Shown here: positions 18,429-28,722 of the stretch, one piece after another
Layout of the letters: every line of letters begins with the position of its first letter
Numbering within the stretch: the stretch's first letter is position 1
Assembly: GCF_900094545.1 (NCBI RefSeq)
Contig: NZ_FMAH01000020.1
Span: forward strand, 42,607-106,606
Origin: Martinezella miluonensis
Lineage (GTDB): Bacteria > Pseudomonadota > Alphaproteobacteria > Rhizobiales > Rhizobiaceae
DNA length: 64,000 bases
Reading direction: 5' to 3'
The notes under the pieces: model-generated
What the model saw: the letters and a program-made list of their open reading frames with translations, nothing else
Told to the model about the DNA's origin: nothing
The model's database searches: none
Made by a program: the position numbers and the translations under genes

Positions 18429-20941
18429 CCCGCCGCGTAGCCGGCATCGATCTTGAACTGCAGGATGAGATGCAGAAGCGCATCGGCTTCGGTGGCGAGT
18501 TCGCGGCTTGCTGCCGTGGTTTCCTCGACCATGCCGGCATTCTGCTGGGTCATCTGATCCATGTGGTTGACCGAAGCGTTGACTTCCTGCAGTGCGCTCG
18601 CCTGATCGTGGCTTGCGCGGGCAATGCCTTCCACATGCTGGCTGATCGTGACGATCTGGCTGCTGATCTGCGCCAGGACGGCCCCGGCCTCCTGCACGAA
18701 TTGCGAACCGGAATTGACTTCCTGGGTCGACTTGTTGATCAGCCCCTTGATCTCCTTGGCGGCGGCAGCGGAACGCTGTGCAAGTTCCCGCACTTCCATG
18801 GCGACGACCGCGAAGCCCTTGCCGGCATCGCCGGCGCGGGCAGCTTCGATGCCGGCATTGAGCGCCAGCAGGTTCGTCTGGAAGGCGATCTCGTCGATGA
18901 CGCCGATGATCTGCTCGATCTTGCGGGATGCGTCTTCGATGCGCGCCATCGCGTCGATGGCGTTGCCGACGACGACGGAACTGTCATCGGCACTGCGCTT
19001 GGCTTCGCGCACGATGGAGTCCGCATCCTTGGCGCGTTCGGCCGAGGAACGAACAGTGACCGTGATTTCTTCGACGGCGGCAGCGGTCTGTTCGAGCGAA
19101 GCCGCCTGCTGCTCCGTGCGCTTCGACAGATCCTCTGCGGAAGCAGCCATCTGGTTGCCGTTGCTCTGGATCATCTCGACATTGCTGCGCACCTGGCTCA
19201 GCGTCTCCTGCAGGCGTGACAGCGAGCTGTTGAAGTCCTGGCGGAGCTGCTCGAGACGACCGATGAAGGGCGTCTCGATCGTGGCTGAGATGTCGCCCTG
19301 TGCGAGACGTTCGAGACCGGCTGCCAGTTCGCTGACGGCAAAATCGATCTGCCGGTCAAGCTCGCGCTTTTCGGTGTCGTTGCGCTGGCGCTCGTGTTCG
19401 GCAGCCGTACGCTCCTCGTCGCTCTGTTCCTCGATGCGGATCTTCGAGATTGCGTTTTCCTTGAAGATGCCGAGGGCGCGGGCCATGTCGCCGATTTCGT
19501 CATGCCGCTGTTCGCCGGAGATTGCTGTCTCCAGCATGCCATCGGCGATGCGGCGCATGGCGGCGGTGATCTGGCCGATCGGGCGCTGCAGGGTCAGAAC
19601 CAGTGCGATGCCGCCGGCGACCGAGAGGATGATGCCAAGAGCCGTCGCCAGGATGGAGATGTAGTTTGCCTGGTTACGCTCCGTGCCGGCACTCTGCTTC
19701 TGCGTCTCTGCAAATGCGGTGAGCTGGCCCCATACCTGATCAAGCTGCTGCCGGGCGCTTGCATATTCGCCGATCCGCTGCGTGATAACATCGACCAGCT
19801 TGATGCCGGCACCGTCCATCGACTTGAGCGATGGACGAATGGCTGCATCGATATCGCCGGCAAAATCCATGCTCTGGGCGCTCTGGTTCAGCGTATCGAT
19901 ATCGCCGTTGAGCTTGGAGATTTCCTGACGCAGGCGGACGAGGTTGTCCTTGTTGGTATTCGCGTTGAACTCGGCAAGGACGAGCTGCAGCGAATAGATC
20001 GAATCCTGCAGACGACGCGTATCCTGCAGGATGGAATTGGTCTGCGCGACGCGGGCGTCGAGCGATACGAAGGTCGTCGTCGCCTGACGCATCATCTGCG
20101 TTGCCGTCAGCTGCGTGTAGGTCGACGTCTGGCGGAAGCGCGAGAGGAGACGTCCGACAGTGGCGACGCTGTCGTCGGTCGGCGCATCGGCGCTTTCGGT
20201 GGCAGCCGTCAGATCCTTGATCGTGCCGATCAGGGACTGGACGACGCTCTTCTGGTTCTGCGGCAATGCGAGATCGATGGAGCGCTGGGCCTTGTTCAGA
20301 TCCGGCAGCCGATCCTTGAGAAGCTTCATCTTGTCGGCCGGCGTCGCGGCTTTGCTGAAATCCTCCGCCACGGAAACCAGCAGGTCGCCGCCCTTCAGCA
20401 GGCGGTCGGCGGAGCGCAGCGTCGAAGTCGCGTCGGCCTGGTCTTGCCGCATCCGATCTTCAAGCTGCTGGCTGTTGAAGTTGACGTTGAAGCGGGCACT
20501 GATAAGCGCTCTCTGTGCGTCGTCGATCGTCTTGCGGAACGACAGCTCCTGCTCGTGCAGCGACCACAATCTGCCAACGAGATTGGCCATGTCAGCGTTC
20601 TTGGCGATCGCATCGTTCAGATTGCTGCGGCCATCGGCCTCCTGACCAAGCTGGCCGAGCGTCGCTTTGAGCACGCCCTGCTGCGACTTGATATCCTCAT
20701 AAAGCTTGTCGCGCTGCTGCGTGTTGGTGATGCGCAGGAAGTCGTCCATGGAGCCGTAGAGGTTCTTGAAGCCAGTCAGCGATTGCAGCACGCTGTTGGA
20801 GATTTCCATACGGCCCTGCAGAAGCCCGGAAGCATAGAGCCCGGTGAGGCCAACCGCGGAAATGCTGATGACGAATGGCAGGACGAATATGAGAACCTTC
20901 GTCTTGATCTTGAAACGCGACAGTATCTTATCAATGAACAT
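18404..20941 (-). CDS. Methyl-accepting chemotaxis protein
   Basis: A chemoreceptor of 845 residues, long for the family. TM1 is at about 16-37 ([20 protein letters not shown]), then a very large helical periplasmic region (about 38-435), TM2 at about 436-460 ([20 protein letters not shown]), HAMP ([20 protein letters not shown]) and the signalling domain. The hairpin tip reads [20 protein letters not shown], with [20 protein letters not shown] next. The C-terminus (YTRQEAA) is not a CheR-binding NWETF pentapeptide. The ligand is unknown. It is not in a che operon; a terminator follows and a palindrome lies upstream. Confidence 0.92.
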   Translation of the reverse strand: MFIDKILSRFKIKTKVLIFVLPFVISISAVGLTGLYASGLLQGRMEISNSVLQSLTGFKNLYGSMDDFLRITNTQQRDKLYEDIKSQQGVLKATLGQLGQEADGRSNLNDAIAKNADMANLVGRLWSLHEQELSFRKTIDDAQRALISARFNVNFNSQQLEDRMRQDQADATSTLRSADRLLKGGDLLVSVAEDFSKAATPADKMKLLKDRLPDLNKAQRSIDLALPQNQKSVVQSLIGTIKDLTAATESADAPTDDSVATVGRLLSRFRQTSTYTQLTATQMMRQATTTFVSLDARVAQTNSILQDTRRLQDSIYSLQLVLAEFNANTNKDNLVRLRQEISKLNGDIDTLNQSAQSMDFAGDIDAAIRPSLKSMDGAGIKLVDVITQRIGEYASARQQLDQVWGQLTAFAETQKQSAGTERNQANYISILATALGIILSVAGGIALVLTLQRPIGQITAAMRRIADGMLETAISGEQRHDEIGDMARALGIFKENAISKIRIEEQSDEERTAAEHERQRNDTEKRELDRQIDFAVSELAAGLERLAQGDISATIETPFIGRLEQLRQDFNSSLSRLQETLSQVRSNVEMIQSNGNQMAASAEDLSKRTEQQAASLEQTAAAVEEITVTVRSSAERAKDADSIVREAKRSADDSSVVVGNAIDAMARIEDASRKIEQIIGVIDEIAFQTNLLALNAGIEAARAGDAGKGFAVVAMEVRELAQRSAAAAKEIKGLINKSTQEVNSGSQFVQEAGAVLAQISSQIVTISQHVEGIARASHDQASALQEVNASVNHMDQMTQQNAGMVEETTAASRELATEADALLHLILQFKIDAGYAAGYTRQEAA

Positions 20942-21259
20942 TGTGGCCCTAACCTCTCACACCGCTCCCCATCGACGCCGCCACGGCGCTGACCGGATGT
21001 ATAACCATCGTTCTTGAAATATGCGCAGGCGGGGTTTCCCGAGACCGGTCAGGAAGCAATCATTGCTTCGGCTCCAACTTGCAGTAGAGCTCCCCATGAA
21101 ATCGTCGGAGATTGTGGGTCTGATTAATTAATTTTCAGATAAGGCCCAGCGCAGCTTGTCGCGCTCAAGAAAACGCTCAAAAACAGCCTGCGCTCCAAGT
21201 GTTTCGCGCGGAAGAAAATCGCCGTCAGGCGACGGTCGAAATAGGGCCGAAACGGCTGA
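20942..21259. other. Intergenic region upstream of the chemoreceptor
   Basis: These 318 bp hold the mcp promoter region. A 17-bp palindrome GAAGCAATCATTGCTTC (21053-21069) lies about 112 bp before the mcp start and may be an operator. A weaker stem CCGTC/GACGG with a following T-rich run (21212-21238, minus strand) could terminate the small gene upstream. No coding sequence is seen. Confidence 0.5.
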
Positions 21260-21409
21260 TCAGTAGCCGCGTACTGCCAGCAGTGCGATGCAAGCAGCGG
21301 TAACGCCTGTTGCGAGCATCAGAAATCTTGCGACCACGAGCTTAGCATTATCCCGGGTCTGAGCGATTGCAATGGCGCGAGCACGACGCTTTGTTCTGTT
21401 CATGAGCAT
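21260..21409 (-). CDS. Small single-pass membrane protein
   Basis: A 49-residue protein: a basic N-terminus (MLMNRTKRRARAIAIAQTRD) followed by one hydrophobic helix (LVVARFLMLATGVTAACIAL). The frame is open to 21541 but the upstream part has no coding look; ATG 21409 has a GGGA stretch upstream. No family recognised. Its basic, single-helix form resembles small stress-membrane proteins common in rhizobia. Confidence 0.4.
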   Translation of the reverse strand: MLMNRTKRRARAIAIAQTRDNAKLVVARFLMLATGVTAACIALLAVRGY

Positions 21410-21569
21410 ATTCCCATTTTCGCACTGACACGATAACCGGCAAAAGGTGCATTCGGCAACTGCCAATGTATTCAAGAAAGATGTAGGAAAGGAAAACGCG
21501 AGTAACAGAGGCGGGCCGAAAGTGTCGCACCCACCGGTCATTGGCCCGAGATCGCGCGACGGCAGCGCG

Positions 21570-22082
21570 CTACTTCAGCAAGGCCGCGATGGCGGGATCG
21601 GTCGCCATTTCGGCGGCAGTCTTGCCGGTGGTGGACTTGATGGTCTTGTCGGCGCCATCCTTCAACAACGCCTTGACGACGGCCGGATCGTGCTGCTGGG
21701 TCGCCATGTGCAACGGCGTCCAGCCATCGTAATCGCCGCGCGCATTTACGTCAGCACCTTTGGAGACCAGAAGATCGATGATGTCCGCGGGGCCGTAATA
21801 GGCGGCGGTGTGCAGCGGAAACCAGCCCTCCGTCGTCTTCAGGTTTACCTTGGCGTCGCAGGCCAGCATCTTCTTGACGACATCGGCTTTCTTGTCGCGG
21901 ATGGCAATGGCGAAATTCGTATCGCCACCCACATCACGGCCGTTCGGGTCCAGCTTCTTACACTGCGCGGAAGCGGCGGCGGCACCCGATGCTGTGACTG
22001 CAAATATGCCAAGCGAGATCGTCACGGCCGCAGCGATGCCTGAAAGAACCGCTTGGCGGGATATCCGAGCCTTAAACGTCAT
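21570..22082 (-). CDS. Exported ankyrin-repeat protein
   Basis: A 170-residue protein with a signal peptide (AVLSGIAAAVTISLGIFAVT, then ASGAAAASAQ) and about four ankyrin repeats: TNFAIAIRDKKADVVKKMLA, EGWFPLHTAAYYGPADIIDL, DYDGWTPLHMATQQHDPAVV and a final GKTAAEMATDPAIAALLK. Ankyrin proteins of this size usually act as periplasmic binding partners; related ones sit beside catalase genes in other bacteria, but no such gene is near here. ATG 22082 is chosen because it begins the signal peptide. Confidence 0.8.
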   Translation of the reverse strand: MTFKARISRQAVLSGIAAAVTISLGIFAVTASGAAAASAQCKKLDPNGRDVGGDTNFAIAIRDKKADVVKKMLACDAKVNLKTTEGWFPLHTAAYYGPADIIDLLVSKGADVNARGDYDGWTPLHMATQQHDPAVVKALLKDGADKTIKSTTGKTAAEMATDPAIAALLK

Positions 22083-22153
22083 GATTGCCTCCATCGAGTA
22101 TTTTCGCGTTGGAGATGTTCTTTGCCCATTTGCTGCCTGTTGGCAAGGTGAAT

Positions 22154-23335
22154 TCAAGCCGCCTCGCCGGTGACATGGCCGGAGGCCCAGGCCCATTGGA
22201 AATTATAACCGCCGAGCCAGCCCGTAACGTCGACGCATTCGCCGATGAAGAAGAGCCCCGGCACAGTCTTCACCTCCATCGTCCGCGAATCGAGGCAGGC
22301 CGTGTCGATGCCGCCAAGCGTTACCTCCGCCGTGCGATAGCCTTCCGAACCCGATGGTTTGACCGGCCAGGACTGGATAGTTGCCGCGAGCTTCTGCAGG
22401 CGGTTGTCGGATTGATCGGCCATGTTGCCGGCCACACCTTCGCTTTCAACAAAGTGCTGCGCCAGCCGTTTCGGCAGGATCTCCGCAAGGGCTGTTTGCG
22501 CCGATTGCCGGCCATTGGCCTGCTTGGCTTTCTTGAGAAGCGTAAAGACATCGATGTCGGGCTCGATCACGACGGTGACGTCCTCGCCTTCCCGCCAATA
22601 GGAGGAGATCTGCAGGATCGCGGGGCCGCTGAGGCCCCGATGGGTGAAGAGCAAGGCTTCGCGGAATGCCGTCCTGCCATGGCGGATCTCGGCGGGCGCG
22701 GCGATGCCCGAGAGCGGGGCCAGGCGCTGAAGCAATTGCGGATCGAGCGTAAGGGGGACGAGGCCCGGTCGGGTTTCGACAACAGGCAATCTGAATTGCT
22801 CGGCGATGCGGTAGGCAAAGCCGGTGGCGCCCATCTTGGGGATCGACTTGCCGCCGGTGGCAACGACCAGCGAAGCGGCCTCGAAAACGCCTTCGGAGGT
22901 GCTGACGCGATAGCCGCCGGCGGTCTGCTGGATGTCGCCGATCTCCGTCCGCAATCGCAGCTGCGCTCCGGCCGTCCGCATCTCGTCGGTCAGCATGCGG
23001 ATGATGTCCTTGGCGCTGTTGTCGCAGAAGAGCTGGCCGAGCGTCTTCTCATGCCAGGCGATGCCGTGGCGCTCGACCATGGCGATGAAATCCTGCGGCG
23101 TGAAGCGGGCGAGCGCCGATTTGGCGAAATGCGGATTGGCGGACAGGAAGTTCTTCGGGCCGGCATGGATATTGGTGAAGTTGCAGCGGCCGCCGCCGGA
23201 AATGCGGATCTTTTCGCCGGGCGCACCGGCATGATCGAGCACGACGACGGACCGCCCGCGCCGGCCGGCACGGATGGCGCACATCATGCCTGCCGCACCC
23301 GCACCAAGGACGATCACATCATATCTGCCAGCCAC
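22154..23335 (-). CDS. YhiN/HI0933-family flavoprotein
   Basis: A 393-residue NAD(P)/FAD-dependent oxidoreductase of unknown substrate. It opens with the FAD-binding Rossmann motif VIVLGAGAAGMMCAI, followed by the family signature SGGGRCNFTNI. The C-terminus carries GLFFIGECVDVTGWLGGYNF, the hallmark of the BaiN/HI0933 group. Length is normal. It is downstream of, and on the opposite strand from, the PuuA-type gene with 137 bp of divergent spacing. Confidence 0.88.
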   Translation of the reverse strand: MAGRYDVIVLGAGAAGMMCAIRAGRRGRSVVVLDHAGAPGEKIRISGGGRCNFTNIHAGPKNFLSANPHFAKSALARFTPQDFIAMVERHGIAWHEKTLGQLFCDNSAKDIIRMLTDEMRTAGAQLRLRTEIGDIQQTAGGYRVSTSEGVFEAASLVVATGGKSIPKMGATGFAYRIAEQFRLPVVETRPGLVPLTLDPQLLQRLAPLSGIAAPAEIRHGRTAFREALLFTHRGLSGPAILQISSYWREGEDVTVVIEPDIDVFTLLKKAKQANGRQSAQTALAEILPKRLAQHFVESEGVAGNMADQSDNRLQKLAATIQSWPVKPSGSEGYRTAEVTLGGIDTACLDSRTMEVKTVPGLFFIGECVDVTGWLGGYNFQWAWASGHVTGEAA

Positions 23336-23472
23336 GTTTCAGTCCTTCATTCTGCGCCGCCCTGTCTCGTCGTTTTTCCATCATACGGCGAAAGTCCGAG
23401 CGGTTTTCCCCCTCGCCAATTGGCAAACTGCGGTTATGATGCAATCACCGATCAACCCAAATACGGTGTTTT

Positions 23473-24909
23473 ATGCCTGCTAGAAAGACCCCGCTGAAAG
23501 CTTCAGTGCCTGCCTCGAAAATCCCTACGGTACCTCCCAGCTTGAGATCGGCACGCGGCGTGGCAAACTGGAAGGAAGCGGCGCAATGGCTGCGGGCGCG
23601 CGGGATCGAAGACATCGAATGCATTACACCGGACCTTGCGGGCGTGCCGCGCGGCAAGATGATGCCGACTTCGAAATTCACCTCGAATACGTCGCTGGCG
23701 CTGCCTTCGGCGATCTATCGCCATACGATTTCGGGCGAATATCCGGAGGAGACCGAGAGCTTCCGTTACGAGCCGCGCGACAGCGATCTGAAGCTGGTGC
23801 CGGACCTTTCGACGCTTTCCGTCGTGCCCTGGGAAACCGACCCGACGGCGCAGGTGATCTGCGATATCGTCAATTCCGAGGGACACGCGGTGTCCTATAC
23901 ACCGCGGAACCTGCTGAAGCGGATCATGGGGCTCTATCGCGATCGCGGCTGGAAGCCTGTGGTCGCCCCCGAGATCGAGTTCTATCTGGTCGCCAAGAAT
24001 GACGACCCCGACTATCCGCTGCATCCGCCGAAAGGCCGCTCCGGCCGCTCTATCCTCGGCGGTCAGGGCTATTCGATCGCCGGCATCAACGAGTTCGACG
24101 AATTGATCGACGATATCTACCATTTCTCGGAGAAGCAGGGTCTGGAAATCGACACGCTGATCCATGAAGAAGGTCCGGCGCAGCTCGAAATCAACCTGCG
24201 CCATGGCGACCCGATCGAGCTTGCCGACCAGGTGTTCATGTTCAAGCGCACCATTCGCGAGGCAGCGCTGAAGCACGGCATCTACGCAACCTTCATGGCC
24301 AAGCCGATGCAAAGCCAGGCGGGTTCGGCCATGCATATCCATCAGTCGGTCGTGAACATCGAGACCGGCAAGAACGTCTTCACCAATCCGGACGGCAGCC
24401 CGTCTCAGGAATTCTTCTATTTCATCGGCGGCATGCAGCGCTATGTACCCAATGCGCTTGCCATGCTCGCGCCCTATGTGAATTCCTATCGGCGGCTGGC
24501 ACCGAACATGTCCTGCCCGGTCAACAATGCCTGGGGCTACGACAACCGCACAACGGCGTTCCGTGTGCCGGTCTCCGATCCGCAGGCCCGCCGTGTCGAG
24601 AACCGGTTGCCGAGCTCCGATGCCAATCCCTATCTGGCGCTTGCCGCCTCGCTCGCATCCGGCCTGCTCGGTATCATGAAGCAAGTCGAACCAACCGCGC
24701 CGACGGAAGATTCCGCCAATGAAGGCTCGATCGACCTGCCGCGCGGCCTGCTGGAAGCGATTGCCCTTCTCGAAGACGAACCGGCTTTCGAAGAGGTTCT
24801 TGGCAAGGACTTCATCGACATCTATGCCGGTGTCAAACGCGGCGAGTTCGAGACCTTCATGCAGGTGATCAGCCCGTGGGAGCGGGAATTCCTTCTGCTC
24901 AACGTGTGA
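23473..24909 (+). CDS. puuA: Glutamine synthetase family protein, PuuA-like (gamma-glutamylputrescine synthetase)
   Basis: A 478-residue ligase of the glutamine synthetase fold. In the Puu pathway PuuA joins glutamate to putrescine using ATP. Seen: substrate-domain motif DLAGVPRGKMMP, the metal-binding APEIEFYLV, the ATP/glutamate site GSAMHIHQSV, VNNAWGYDNRTTAFRVP and ENRLPSSDANPYLALAASLA. The tail lacks the adenylylation loop of GlnA, as expected. It is followed after 12 bp by a PuuB-type oxidase, and a putrescine-type transporter lies about 6 kb away, both supporting the polyamine role. The ATG at 23473 lacks a strong ribosome-binding site. Confidence 0.82.
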   Translation: MPARKTPLKASVPASKIPTVPPSLRSARGVANWKEAAQWLRARGIEDIECITPDLAGVPRGKMMPTSKFTSNTSLALPSAIYRHTISGEYPEETESFRYEPRDSDLKLVPDLSTLSVVPWETDPTAQVICDIVNSEGHAVSYTPRNLLKRIMGLYRDRGWKPVVAPEIEFYLVAKNDDPDYPLHPPKGRSGRSILGGQGYSIAGINEFDELIDDIYHFSEKQGLEIDTLIHEEGPAQLEINLRHGDPIELADQVFMFKRTIREAALKHGIYATFMAKPMQSQAGSAMHIHQSVVNIETGKNVFTNPDGSPSQEFFYFIGGMQRYVPNALAMLAPYVNSYRRLAPNMSCPVNNAWGYDNRTTAFRVPVSDPQARRVENRLPSSDANPYLALAASLASGLLGIMKQVEPTAPTEDSANEGSIDLPRGLLEAIALLEDEPAFEEVLGKDFIDIYAGVKRGEFETFMQVISPWEREFLLLNV

Positions 24910-24921
24910 AGCGAGCCGCCC

Positions 24922-26220
24922 ATGATGCTGCAGAAAACATGGCAGAGCCCGATCGCGCCGGGCCTTTCCTTCTATCAGGCGACCGTCGGCCCTCGTGCGA
25001 CCTATCCGAAGCTCGACGGCTCGCGCCGGGCTGACGTCGCGATCATCGGCGGCGGCTACACTGGCCTCCAAGCGGCCTGCAATCTTGCCAAGGGCGGCGT
25101 CGAAGTCGTGCTGATCGACGCCAACCGCTTCGGCGACGGAGCCTCCGGACGCAACGGCGGGCAACTCGGCACCGGCCAGCGCTGGTGGCCGGAGGAGATG
25201 GAAGAGAAGATCGGCTATGAGCGCTCGAAGGCCCTCTTCGATCTTGCCGAGGATGCCAAGCACCATCTGCTCGACTTCGCCTCCGATCACGGCATCGACA
25301 TCGACTTCCTGCCCGGCCAGATGAACGTCACGCACAAGCGCAGCTACAAACGCGACTACATGGACAATGCGGAGATTGCAGCGACCCGCTACGGCTATCC
25401 GCACATGAAGTTCATGGACCAGGCGGAAACTCAGGAGCGGCTGGGTTCGCAATTCTATCTCTATGGCGTCAGGGATATGGGAACGGGCCATATCCACCCG
25501 CTGAAGCTGCTCATCGGCCTTGCCCGTGTCGCAGCTGAAGCCGGGGCAGCTCTCTTCGAAATGACGAAGGCGAAGACCTTTCGCCAATCGGGCGGCAAGA
25601 CCATCATCGAAACGGATGGCGGAGACATCAGCGCCGACCGGGTGCTGATCGCCTGCGACGGCTATATCGGCAACCTCGAGCCGGTGACCTCGAGCCACGT
25701 CATGCCGATCCGCTCCTTCATCGGCACCACCGAACCACTCGATCGCTTTCCGACCGTGATTCCCGGCAATGAGGCGGTCGCGGATTCGCGATTCGTGGTG
25801 CGCTACTTCCGCAAATCGAAGGACGGGCGGCTGCTGTTCGGCGGACGTGAAGCCTATACATCAGACAATCCGCGCGACATAACGCAGCACATCCGCCGGC
25901 AAATCGCCGAAATCTATCCCGCCCTCGCGGACATCAAGATCGACTATGCCTGGGGTGGCTCGGTCGGCATCACCATGCCGCGGCAACCCTTCGTACGCGA
26001 GGTCATGCCTGGCGTCACCACCATCGGCGGCTATTCCGGCCATGGGGTCATGCTGTCAAATTATTGCGGTAAACTCTATGCGAAAACGGTTCTCGGGAAC
26101 GCGGACGAGCTACGCCTCTTCAAGGAGTTGAACGTCCCGCCCTTCCCCGGCGGTGCGCGCATGCGGGCGCCTCTGCTGTTCCTGGCGCTCTCGTGGTTTG
26201 CGTTGCGCGACAGGTTTTAG
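24922..26220 (+). CDS. puuB: FAD-dependent oxidoreductase, PuuB/OrdL-like (gamma-glutamylputrescine oxidase)
   Basis: A 432-residue DAO-family flavoenzyme. PuuB oxidises gamma-glutamylputrescine to the aldehyde with release of ammonia and hydrogen peroxide. Motifs: the FAD Rossmann fold VAIIGGGYTGLQAACNLAKG, then DGASGRNGGQLGTGQRWWPE as in PuuB, and late GGYSGHGVMLSNYCGKLYA. It directly follows puuA with 12 bp between, forming a two-gene operon. An adjacent in-frame ATG (24925) is an equally possible start. Confidence 0.83.
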   Translation: MMLQKTWQSPIAPGLSFYQATVGPRATYPKLDGSRRADVAIIGGGYTGLQAACNLAKGGVEVVLIDANRFGDGASGRNGGQLGTGQRWWPEEMEEKIGYERSKALFDLAEDAKHHLLDFASDHGIDIDFLPGQMNVTHKRSYKRDYMDNAEIAATRYGYPHMKFMDQAETQERLGSQFYLYGVRDMGTGHIHPLKLLIGLARVAAEAGAALFEMTKAKTFRQSGGKTIIETDGGDISADRVLIACDGYIGNLEPVTSSHVMPIRSFIGTTEPLDRFPTVIPGNEAVADSRFVVRYFRKSKDGRLLFGGREAYTSDNPRDITQHIRRQIAEIYPALADIKIDYAWGGSVGITMPRQPFVREVMPGVTTIGGYSGHGVMLSNYCGKLYAKTVLGNADELRLFKELNVPPFPGGARMRAPLLFLALSWFALRDRF

Positions 26221-26352
26221 AAACCGGAAGATGATTTCTTCCGCCAGCAATCCGCTCTAAAAAGCCGAGTCTGAATTTTGCGATGCACACTGGCCTTTTT
26301 AAATCGATTAGATTAAAAGAGGCCTCAACCAAGACCGATTGAGAGATAGCTC

Positions 26353-27828
26353 ATGAGCAGCCAAATCATTCCCGTTGAACCATTTGATTATGTCGTTTTC
26401 GGCGGCAGCGGCGACCTCGCGGAACGCAAGCTTCTGCCCGCCCTTTATCACCGTCAGGTCGAAGGCCAGTTTTCCGAACCGACGCGCATTATCGGCGCTT
26501 CGCGCAGTGCGCTCTCCAACGAAGAATACCGTAAATTTGCCGATGCCGCCCTCAAGGAGCACCTGAAGAAGGGCGAGTATGACGATGCCGAAGTCAAGAA
26601 ATTCCTGGCTCGCCTGTTCTACGTGCCGGTCGACGCACGCAGCGATGCCGGCTGGGATCAGCTCAAGAAGATCCTGGACGAGGGCAAGGAGCGCGTCCGC
26701 GCTTTCTACCTCGCCGTCGCTCCGGGCATCTTCGGCGACATCTCGCAAAAGATCCACGAGCACAAGCTGATCACGAAGCAGACCCGCATCGTCGTCGAAA
26801 AGCCGATCGGCCGCGACCTCGCATCTGCCCTGCAGCTCAATGACACGATCGGCAAGGTCTTCAAGGAAGAGCAGATCTTCCGTATCGACCACTATCTCGG
26901 CAAGGAAACCGTGCAGAACCTGATGGCGCTGCGCTTTGCCAATGCTCTCTACGAGCCGCTGTGGAACGCCAACTATATCGACCATGTGCAGATCACGGTC
27001 GCGGAGTCGGTCGGTCTGGAAGGCCGTGCCGGTTACTACGACACCGCCGGCGCCCTGCGCGACATGGTGCAGAATCACATCCTGCAGCTGCTTTGCTTGA
27101 CTGCGATGGAAATCCCCTCCTCCATGGATTCGGAAGCCGTTCGCGACGAGAAGCTGAAGGTTCTGCGCGCGCTGAAGCCGATCGACGCTTCTAATGCCGA
27201 ACAGGCGACCGTTCGCGGCCAGTATCGTGCCGGCGCTTCGGCTGGCGGCCCGGTCAAGGGCTATCTCGATGAGCTGGAAGGCGGCGTTTCCAACACCGAA
27301 ACCTTCGTCGCCATCAAGGCCGAGATCGGCAACTGGCGCTGGGCAGGCGTTCCCTTCTACATCCGCACCGGCAAGCGTCTCGCCGGCCGCGTGTCGGAAA
27401 TCGTCATCACCTTCAAGCACATTCCGCACACCATCTTCGATCAGGCCGCCGGCCGCATCGTCGCCAACCAGCTCATCATCCGCCTGCAGCCGGACGAAGG
27501 CGTCAAGCAGTCGCTGATGATCAAGGATCCGGGTCCGGGCGGCATGCGCCTGCGAAACGTCTCGCTCGATATGAGCTTCGCCTCGGCCTTCAACGTTCGC
27601 AACCCGGACGCCTACGAGCGTCTGCTGATGGACGTGGTGCGCTCCAACCAGACGCTGTTCATGCGCCGCGACGAAGTGGAAGCCGCATGGAAGTGGGTGG
27701 ATCCGATCCTCAAGGGTTGGGAAGAGGCAGGGCAGCAGGTGCAGGGCTATACGGCCGGCACCTGGGGTCCGAGCCAGGCTATCGCGCTCATCGAGCGTGA
27801 CGGCCGCACCTGGCACGACGATATCTAA
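26353..27828 (+). CDS. zwf: Glucose-6-phosphate 1-dehydrogenase
   Basis: A 491-residue cytoplasmic enzyme converting glucose-6-phosphate to 6-phosphogluconolactone with NAD(P), the entry to the Entner-Doudoroff route used by rhizobia. The coenzyme fold shows FGGSGDLAERKLLPALY and the active-site signature RIDHYLGKETVQN holds the catalytic His/Lys. Length is that of the family (about 490). It heads zwf-pgl-edd, with pgl 11 bp downstream. The upstream gap has an AT-rich imperfect palindrome TTTAAATC-N5-GATTAAA (about 26298-26317) that may bind a sugar-responsive repressor. Confidence 0.96.
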   Translation: MSSQIIPVEPFDYVVFGGSGDLAERKLLPALYHRQVEGQFSEPTRIIGASRSALSNEEYRKFADAALKEHLKKGEYDDAEVKKFLARLFYVPVDARSDAGWDQLKKILDEGKERVRAFYLAVAPGIFGDISQKIHEHKLITKQTRIVVEKPIGRDLASALQLNDTIGKVFKEEQIFRIDHYLGKETVQNLMALRFANALYEPLWNANYIDHVQITVAESVGLEGRAGYYDTAGALRDMVQNHILQLLCLTAMEIPSSMDSEAVRDEKLKVLRALKPIDASNAEQATVRGQYRAGASAGGPVKGYLDELEGGVSNTETFVAIKAEIGNWRWAGVPFYIRTGKRLAGRVSEIVITFKHIPHTIFDQAAGRIVANQLIIRLQPDEGVKQSLMIKDPGPGGMRLRNVSLDMSFASAFNVRNPDAYERLLMDVVRSNQTLFMRRDEVEAAWKWVDPILKGWEEAGQQVQGYTAGTWGPSQAIALIERDGRTWHDDI

Positions 27829-27839
27829 AACCTGGGACG

Positions 27840-28544
27840 ATGACGATGACAGCGAACATGCATGCATTTGCCAATGGTGCCGAACTCGCCGGCAAGCTCG
27901 CGGACAAGGTGGCCGAGACCCTCTCGGCCGCTGTCGCCGCACGCGGCTCCGCAAGCATCGCGGTCTCCGGCGGCTCCACGCCGAAGGCTTTCTTCCAGGC
28001 GCTGTCATCGCGCTCGATCGACTGGGCCAAGGTGACGATCACGCTCGTCGACGAACGCTTCGTGGCGGCGGACAACCCCCGCTCGAACCACCTGCTCGTC
28101 CAGGAAAACCTGCTGAAGGACAAGGCGACTGCCGCCAAATTCCTTCCGCTCTATCAGGCTGCGGCTTCCGTCGAGGAGGCTGCCGCCATCGCCACGGAAA
28201 AAACCAGGGCTGTCGGCCATCCCTTCGATGTCGCCATCCTCGGCATGGGCAATGACGGCCACACGGCTTCCTTCTTTCCGGGCGGCAGCAATCTCCGGAC
28301 CGCACTGGATCCGAACACCCCGCGTGGCATCATTACGATGGAAGCGGAAGGTGCCGGTGAGCCGCGGCTGACATTCACCTTCTCCAGCCTTCAGGATGCC
28401 AGATTGCTGGTGCTCCATATCGAGGGAGAAGGCAAGAAGAATGTCCTCGCCAAGGCCGAAGCGGCGGGCGAGGAAACCGAGATGCCGATCCGCGCCATGC
28501 TGCGTCGGGCCGCCTCTCCGGTCGAGATTTATTGGGCTCCCTGA
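27840..28544 (+). CDS. pgl: 6-phosphogluconolactonase
   Basis: A 234-residue cytoplasmic hydrolase that opens 6-phosphogluconolactone made by Zwf. Family motifs: IAVSGGSTPKAFFQALS, the TLVDERFV stretch, and LGMGNDGHTASFFPGG near the middle with catalytic His. Two ATGs are close together (27840 and 27846), and either would serve; the first is used. It lies 11 bp after zwf, 178 bp before edd. Confidence 0.95.
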   Translation: MTMTANMHAFANGAELAGKLADKVAETLSAAVAARGSASIAVSGGSTPKAFFQALSSRSIDWAKVTITLVDERFVAADNPRSNHLLVQENLLKDKATAAKFLPLYQAAASVEEAAAIATEKTRAVGHPFDVAILGMGNDGHTASFFPGGSNLRTALDPNTPRGIITMEAEGAGEPRLTFTFSSLQDARLLVLHIEGEGKKNVLAKAEAAGEETEMPIRAMLRRAASPVEIYWAP

Positions 28545-28722
28545 CGCAGCCGACAGGCCTCGTCTTCGAACCCTGATAGACACAGCAACATGTGCTGCGC
28601 CATGCGCCCGCAAGGGCGTACCGGCAAAGCATTGACTTTTGACCCTCGCGCGATGCCATCGACCAGGACAGATCGGGACGATCTTACGGGCACTGCGCAA
28701 AACAGACGGAGGCAGATCGACC

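Noticed and set aside
21128..21145. TTAATTAATTTTC stretch upstream of mcp as a CtrA box
   Set aside because: The TTAA units are adjacent, not separated by seven bases.
23503..25698. 731-codon minus-strand frame opposite puuA and puuB
   Set aside because: Shadow of two genes with clear glutamine synthetase and flavoenzyme motifs; composition rich in Arg, Asp and His as usual for antisense frames.
26298..26317. AT-rich imperfect palindrome before zwf as a firm operator
   Set aside because: Arms are imperfect and there is no second site; kept only as a remark in the zwf entry.
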